Below, piece after piece: positions 62,301 through 64,000 of a stretch of 64,000 nt of DNA. Source of the DNA: Antedon bifida (taxonomy: Eukaryota; Echinodermata; Crinoidea; Comatulida; Antedonidae); NCBI GenBank assembly GCA_963402885.1, contig OY727098.1, forward strand, positions 17,470,717 through 17,534,716, in the 5' to 3' direction. Made by a program: the position numbers and the translations under genes. The notes beneath the pieces were generated by a model. That model was not told the origin of the DNA. It worked only from the letters and a program-made list of their open reading frames with translations, and searched no databases. The number at the start of each line of letters is the position of its first letter. The stretch's first letter is position 1.

Positions 62301-63450
62301 TTGTAATATATTTTTACTTGTAATGTTTTTATGTTGTTTGTATTGTTGAGGGCCCCTCAAAATCAGTTAATACGTTGGCTGGGTCACCCTCTTGAAATAT
62401 TGTTAAAAATAAATTATATACATGGGGAGTACAAAGAAAACAACTATTGTGAGAGAATTAATGGTACTCATGACATAAAATGGAAAAAATCATCATAATC
62501 ATTTTTGTAATTTGAATTCTTTAGAACATGGGTTAAGGGCTCAAAGGTAAAGGTGAGTCCCGTGTTCATTCTGAATGTAGGGGAATGAGTTGTTAGGAGC
62601 TCATTGTACTAAGCCTCAGCATTATGTGGTAGGGTGGCCAGTTCCTTTCCACGCCGCCTTTTTTCTCCCTAGTATTTTCAACTTGGTACTCATTTACAGC
62701 TGAGTGGACTGGGAGTTGTCAGGAATTGAACCCGGGTCTATCTGTATGACAGTCAAGTGTCCTAACCACTCGGCTATCCAACTCATGGTACTCATGACAT
62801 AAAATGGAAAAAATCATCATAATCATTTTTGTAATTTGAATTCTTTAGAACATGGGTTAAGGGCTCGTATGGAACTGATTAAGGTGCATGCCATAGCTGT
62901 TTTACAAGATTTGAAATCAAAAGCAGATTTAGCCTACAATGACATGAATGACTGGCTTGGAGTCAGATTCCTCACTGAAATGAAAAGGTATGCTACTCGC
63001 ATTATATTTAGAAAATCATTTAGTAAAAGAAATTCCCACTCTTATATACATATCCATTTTATTTGCATAGGCATACCCAGCACAAGATACCCACATCTTC
63101 TCTGCATTATGCCTTCCTCCATAGCCTCTTTTCTTTTGTCCATCCAACAATCATCATTATCCATATTATTTTACCTTATCAATTCTGTATACTATTTTGT
63201 ATTGTATTGCTATGAAGGAAAATAAATGTCTTTTGAAATTGAAATGAAATGAAAATTTCTAAAAATATATATAATACTGTATTTTATTTATTTTATACAT
63301 TTTCCTTATGAATAAATAAGTAAAATAAAGTATTTAATTTTGTTATCTAGCATTGATTCCATGTGTGACCTGTACCATAGAGCAATTGAAAAGAGAGAGA
63401 AAATACAACAGGAGTTGATTCTATTTCAAGATGACTTTCTTGTCAATAAG
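46211..63450 (+). CDS. SPEF2: SPEF2 (sperm flagellar protein 2 / KPL2), N-terminal about 1594 residues; 3' end outside window
   Basis: 35 coding exons with consistent phases, from ATG at 46211 to the donor after 63450, plus a possible 27-nt microexon (60122..60148). The order is: N-terminal calponin-homology-like domain (residues 1..137), long charged coiled-coil region (138..562), adenylate-kinase-like region with a P-loop (GKNFAGKS) and DGFP, and a Lys/Ser/Pro/Arg-rich region. Helical segments follow. SPEF2 is a central-apparatus protein of motile cilia and sperm flagella; in mammals it binds IFT20 and its loss causes flagellar defects. The human protein has about 1822 residues, so the last part should lie just beyond the window. 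It starts divergently from the dynein light chain gene. Introns carry MITEs, a LINE fragment and a SINE. Confidence 0.93.
47672..52050 (+). CDS. SPEF2: SPEF2 exons 4-12: charged coiled-coil region
   Basis: Exons 47672..47889, 49005..49175, 49627..49711, 50152..50286, 50632..50820, 50902..51089, 51320..51395, 51531..51629 and 51937..52050. They encode Glu/Lys/Arg/Gln-rich helices (for example FRERKKQHLDIEFRTKFEEE and VARKEREKRRRKILVDQLKA) with heptad-like spacing, followed by a family-specific segment near PPKLMREWKTLF. The introns hold two MITE copies (47908, 48627), the repeats at 49205 and 51724, and a LINE fragment (49795). Confidence 0.9.
47908..48043. repeat. Palindromic MITE family copy 3
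   Basis: It begins TTAAGCTCTGTCTACACT and ends AGTGTAGACAGAGCTTTAG, with two TATGGTAGTGATATG units inside. It lies 20 bp downstream of the SPEF2 exon that ends at 47889. Flanking TTA and TAG may reflect a short target duplication. Confidence 0.85.
48627..48755. repeat. Palindromic MITE family copy 4 (degraded ends)
   Basis: The start AATGTCTACACTTTCAAAC is diverged; the interior GTGATGTGCCCAAATATGG and TGACCATATATGGGCACATT is well kept. The right end has lost the GTAGAC part. Confidence 0.75.
49205..49350. repeat. CAGTGGCATAAC-ended small repeat, copy 2
   Basis: It starts CAGTGGCATAACG and contains GAGGGCCCCTGGGTTTAGCC near its end, as in 10105..10231, and shares the internal GCATTTTTAGCC/GCGTTTTTAGCC and AACATATTT/GACATATTT words. 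It lies in a SPEF2 intron. Confidence 0.6.
49795..50042 (+). mobile_element. 5'-truncated non-LTR retrotransposon (LINE) 3' end
   Basis: A short frame encodes TRSGRLTTISVKTNR then HKFSFLPSAIRLYN, which resembles the conserved C-terminal end of CR1/L2-type reverse transcriptases (TNRY..SFLP.AIRLWN). It ends with a tandem tail of GAATCT units (50015..50042). Both features support an old 5'-truncated LINE insertion in a SPEF2 intron. Confidence 0.75.
51724..51920 (-). repeat. Dispersed repeat, copy 2 (SPEF2 intron)
   Basis: The reverse complement matches 31754..31946 over most of its length (AGGAAAGACCAAACAGGTGC and TGGTCAACCCAGAACAGAGC on the plus strand). Small insertions distinguish the copies. 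Confidence 0.75.
52416..55283 (+). CDS. SPEF2: SPEF2 exons 13-20: adenylate-kinase-like region
   Basis: Exons 52416..52518, 52693..52842, 53048..53146, 53311..53420, 53595..53698, 53969..54222, 54707..54842 and 55142..55283. The P-loop is VKACFLGKNFAGKSVAAKEM (GxxxxGKS kept). The NMP-type part has LGQKANKFLRKGLPVKDELI and GWIMDGFPTTVAQAKLLEKA, where DGFP is the adenylate-kinase signature. An acidic low-complexity insert encoded by 53048..53420 separates the halves. Catalytic activity is unknown for this family. Confidence 0.9.
52538..52556 (+). repeat. Poly(C) tract
   Basis: A run of about 18 C residues sits 20 bp downstream of the SPEF2 exon ending at 52518. It is a simple repeat, prone to length error in assembly. 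Confidence 0.9.
54885..54968. repeat. Palindromic MITE family copy 5 (internally deleted)
   Basis: It contains TGTGATGTGCCCAAATATGG and the intact right end TTTGATAGTGTAGACA, but the left terminal repeat is missing. It lies in a SPEF2 intron 45 bp after an exon. Confidence 0.75.
55343..55912. repeat. Inverted-repeat element followed by a hairpin
   Basis: The left arm (55343..55412), with TGTTGAATTGACAGGATTTA and TTTACAGGAAAAGGGG, pairs with the right arm (55798..55857), with CCCCTTTTCCTGTAAAAC and ATCCTGTCAATTCAACAC. Immediately next, 55857..55912 has GGAAACCAGGCTT and AAGCCTGGTTTCC flanking a short loop. Together they look like a MITE of about 500 bp plus a smaller hairpin. Confidence 0.75.
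56011..57492 (+). CDS. SPEF2: SPEF2 exons 21-25: Lys/Ser/Pro/Arg-rich low-complexity region
   Basis: Exons 56011..56148, 56254..56323, 56496..56609, the 18-bp microexon 57008..57025 and 57332..57492. The sequence is rich in SP, RS and KS (SKRGRSPKGSRGASRGASPK, SPKRSRSPSK, SPKRGKSGRKSPKRKTPTPE), then a PEPEPEPE run and a short ordered start (SEDWIWVDEPIEQ). Repetitive exons of this type vary in length between species. Confidence 0.82.
57576..59745 (+). CDS. SPEF2: SPEF2 exons 26-31: helical middle region
   Basis: Exons 57576..57842, 58061..58198, 58350..58506, 58779..58914, 59324..59513 and 59698..59745. The first three encode helices (ELAGALVPYWENTEATYISS, RTFEEYLRRPDSKQEFV, RERLWSISDNRKLDAEQE) resembling the corresponding vertebrate SPEF2 segment. 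The next two are Lys-rich linkers. The last ends EALQFGLFKISEM. Confidence 0.85.
60122..60148 (+). CDS. SPEF2: Possible 27-nt SPEF2 microexon
   Basis: It is bounded by GTATACAG before and GTAAGT after, is a multiple of three, has no stop and encodes STGFSTALL. Both neighbouring SPEF2 exons end and start in phase 0, so inclusion or skipping keeps the frame. Whether it is used needs RNA data. Confidence 0.4.
60149..61266 (+). other. Long SPEF2 intron, no gene seen
   Basis: About 1.1 kb of AT-rich sequence between 60149 and the acceptor at 61264..61266. Small open frames exist but show no conserved motif. Nothing else was recognised. Confidence 0.6.
61267..63450 (+). CDS. SPEF2: SPEF2 last visible exons: Lys/Ser-rich segment and helices
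   Basis: Exons 61267..61504, 61760..61843, 62849..62987 and 63351..63450. The first encodes an acidic helix, then KKLEKKSSKSKSPSARGKSP and PKGKKSPKKGKKVATPTPPP. The rest are regular helices (EHGLRARMELIKVHAIAVLQ, DMNDWLGVRFLTEMKR, SIDSMCDLYHRAIEKREKIQ) that fit the vertebrate C-terminal half. The donor at 63451 is clear, so coding continues beyond 64000. Confidence 0.88.
61568..61712. repeat. Palindromic MITE family copy 6 (intact)
   Basis: It starts CTCTGTCTACACTATCAAAC and ends GTTTGATAGTGTAGACAGAG reversed in complement, the best-preserved pair of ends in the window. The interior carries GTGATGTGCC and GGGCACATCAC. It lies in a SPEF2 intron. Confidence 0.88.
62340..62415 (+). repeat. SINE/LINE-like 3' tail fragment
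   Basis: It contains GGTCACCCTCTTGAAATATT followed by AAAAATAAAT. The word matches the tail of the minus-strand SINE at 9672..9940. No head is visible, so this is probably a truncated copy. Confidence 0.5.
62461..62542 (+). repeat. 82-bp direct repeat, upstream copy (target-site duplication)
   Basis: Identical to 62785..62866. It includes a copy of the acceptor TTCTTTAG and the first 18 coding bases of the SPEF2 exon at 62849. The downstream copy is the one that continues into the full exon. Confidence 0.95.
62543..62784 (-). mobile_element. tRNA-derived SINE inserted in SPEF2 with 82-bp target duplication
   Basis: On the minus strand the head (62784 to 62700) has an A box TAGCCGAGTGG and a B box GGGTTCAATTCC, with GTC where an Asp-type anticodon would be. 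The far end (minus) is CCTTTACCTTT, a tandem tail common in SINEs. The flanks 62461..62542 and 62785..62866 are identical over 82 bp. The cloverleaf continues into unrelated sequence, so this is not a functional tRNA gene. Confidence 0.85.
63060..63245 (+). mobile_element. Possible LINE 3' end
   Basis: It ends AAAATAAATG followed by TTGAAATTGAAATGAAATGA, a poly(A)-signal-like word plus a short tandem tail. The upstream part shows no recognisable coding motif, so the call rests on the tail. Confidence 0.4.
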
Positions 63451-63466
63451 GTAAGTAATAAGAAGC

Positions 63467-63838
63467 TTTTACCTATAGAGTTCTGCGGTGCTGACATGAC
63501 GGTAGGTGGCGCTGCGAGGTTGCTAGCCAACCAAAAAATGCGTTCAACCTGCCTGAGTGACTCCAAGGTCACCAATGGTTTGGAATAGGCTTATTGAAGT
63601 AGTCATTTTAAAACTTTTAAATTCCGAAAGATCACTAAATATTTGTTTTTAATCATCTTTTTATTCTTCAACTACAGTTTAAGTTAAAAAAAATCATAAG
63701 ATACATAATTTGATAGAAATACAGATCTATATAGTTTATCAACATAGTAGCGTTGAACGCATTTTTTGGTTGGCTAGCAACCATGCAGCGCCATCTATCA
63801 TTGTGACGTCGCACCGCAGAACTCTATGACCTAGACAT
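63467..63838. mobile_element. Inverted-repeat element with about 88-bp arms
   Basis: The left arm (63467..63555) contains AGAGTTCTGCGGTG, GGTGGCGCTGC and GCTAGCCAACCAAAAAATGC. The right arm (63752..63838) contains the complements GCATTTTTTGGTTGGCTAGC, GCAGCGCCATC and CACCGCAGAACTCT. There is no ORF in the 196-bp centre. It begins 17 bp after a SPEF2 exon and is probably a MITE. Confidence 0.85.
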
Positions 63839-64000
63839 AATCGTCTGGGCCTAAAAATCGGCCTAAAACTATGTGACAAAGATATCCCATGTACACAATG
63901 AATTAATTTCTTATGTCATTGTGCTAATCAATTATTGCATTATACTGGGATCATTAACATTGATTAATTTATTGAACAATATACACTTTTGTAAGTGGCA
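63839..64000 (+). other. Window end, SPEF2 intron
   Basis: AT-rich sequence after the inverted-repeat element. The next SPEF2 exon is not reached. Confidence 0.6.

Noticed and set aside
62700-62784. tRNA gene (GTC anticodon) on the minus strand
   Set aside because: It has A and B boxes, but it continues into a longer body with a tandem tail and is flanked by target duplications: a SINE head.

Overview
This window is a piece of an animal nuclear genome. It is visibly AT-rich, with long GT-AG introns, many short palindromic transposon remnants and tRNA-derived SINEs. The gene set (a complete SVEP1 homologue, SPEF2 and a Tctex-type dynein light chain) indicates a deuterostome-like marine invertebrate. 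I favour an echinoderm, from the shared gene repertoire and the abundance of the word TAGGCCTA; this placement is an inference, not something the sequence proves.

Layout. (1) 1..1510: probably intron of the first gene, with two MITE-like inverted-repeat elements. (2) 1511..7253, + strand: 3' end of a BIRC6/UBE2O-class ubiquitin-conjugating enzyme gene, ten exons visible, 5' part outside the window; 3' UTR up to about 8835. (3) 8905..9641: ATTC-based minisatellite, then a SINE and a small palindromic repeat. (4) 11531..40825, - strand: a complete SVEP1-like gene, reconstructed here as 31 coding exons whose phases all agree (about 3096 residues). It has a signal peptide, VWA, Cys-rich modules, CCPs, two HYR domains, six EGFs, a pentraxin domain, 24 C-terminal CCPs and a final EGF. 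Its first intron is about 10 kb and contains a large foldback element. (5) 40826..44145: intergenic, with a LINE-like 3' tail. (6) 44146..44856, - strand: single-exon Tctex1-domain dynein light chain (DYNLT4/5 type). (7) 46211..window end, + strand: SPEF2, 35 or 36 exons visible, C-terminal part missing.

How the genes relate. The DYNLT-type gene and SPEF2 lie head to head across about 1.35 kb. Both families belong to ciliary or flagellar dynein and axoneme biology, so a shared promoter is plausible. SVEP1 is a secreted extracellular-matrix protein and the BIRC6-like gene is a cytosolic ubiquitin E2; nothing in the sequence links them to the ciliary pair.

I found no clearly new biological system. 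The points most worth following are: the word AGGCCT, absent (by eye) from the first 30 kb and dense between 30 and 46.7 kb; a SINE inserted in SPEF2 with an 82-bp identical duplication that copies a splice acceptor; a palindromic repeat family present in six copies; and four R-R-x-S sites with a possible PP1 docking motif in the dynein light chain.
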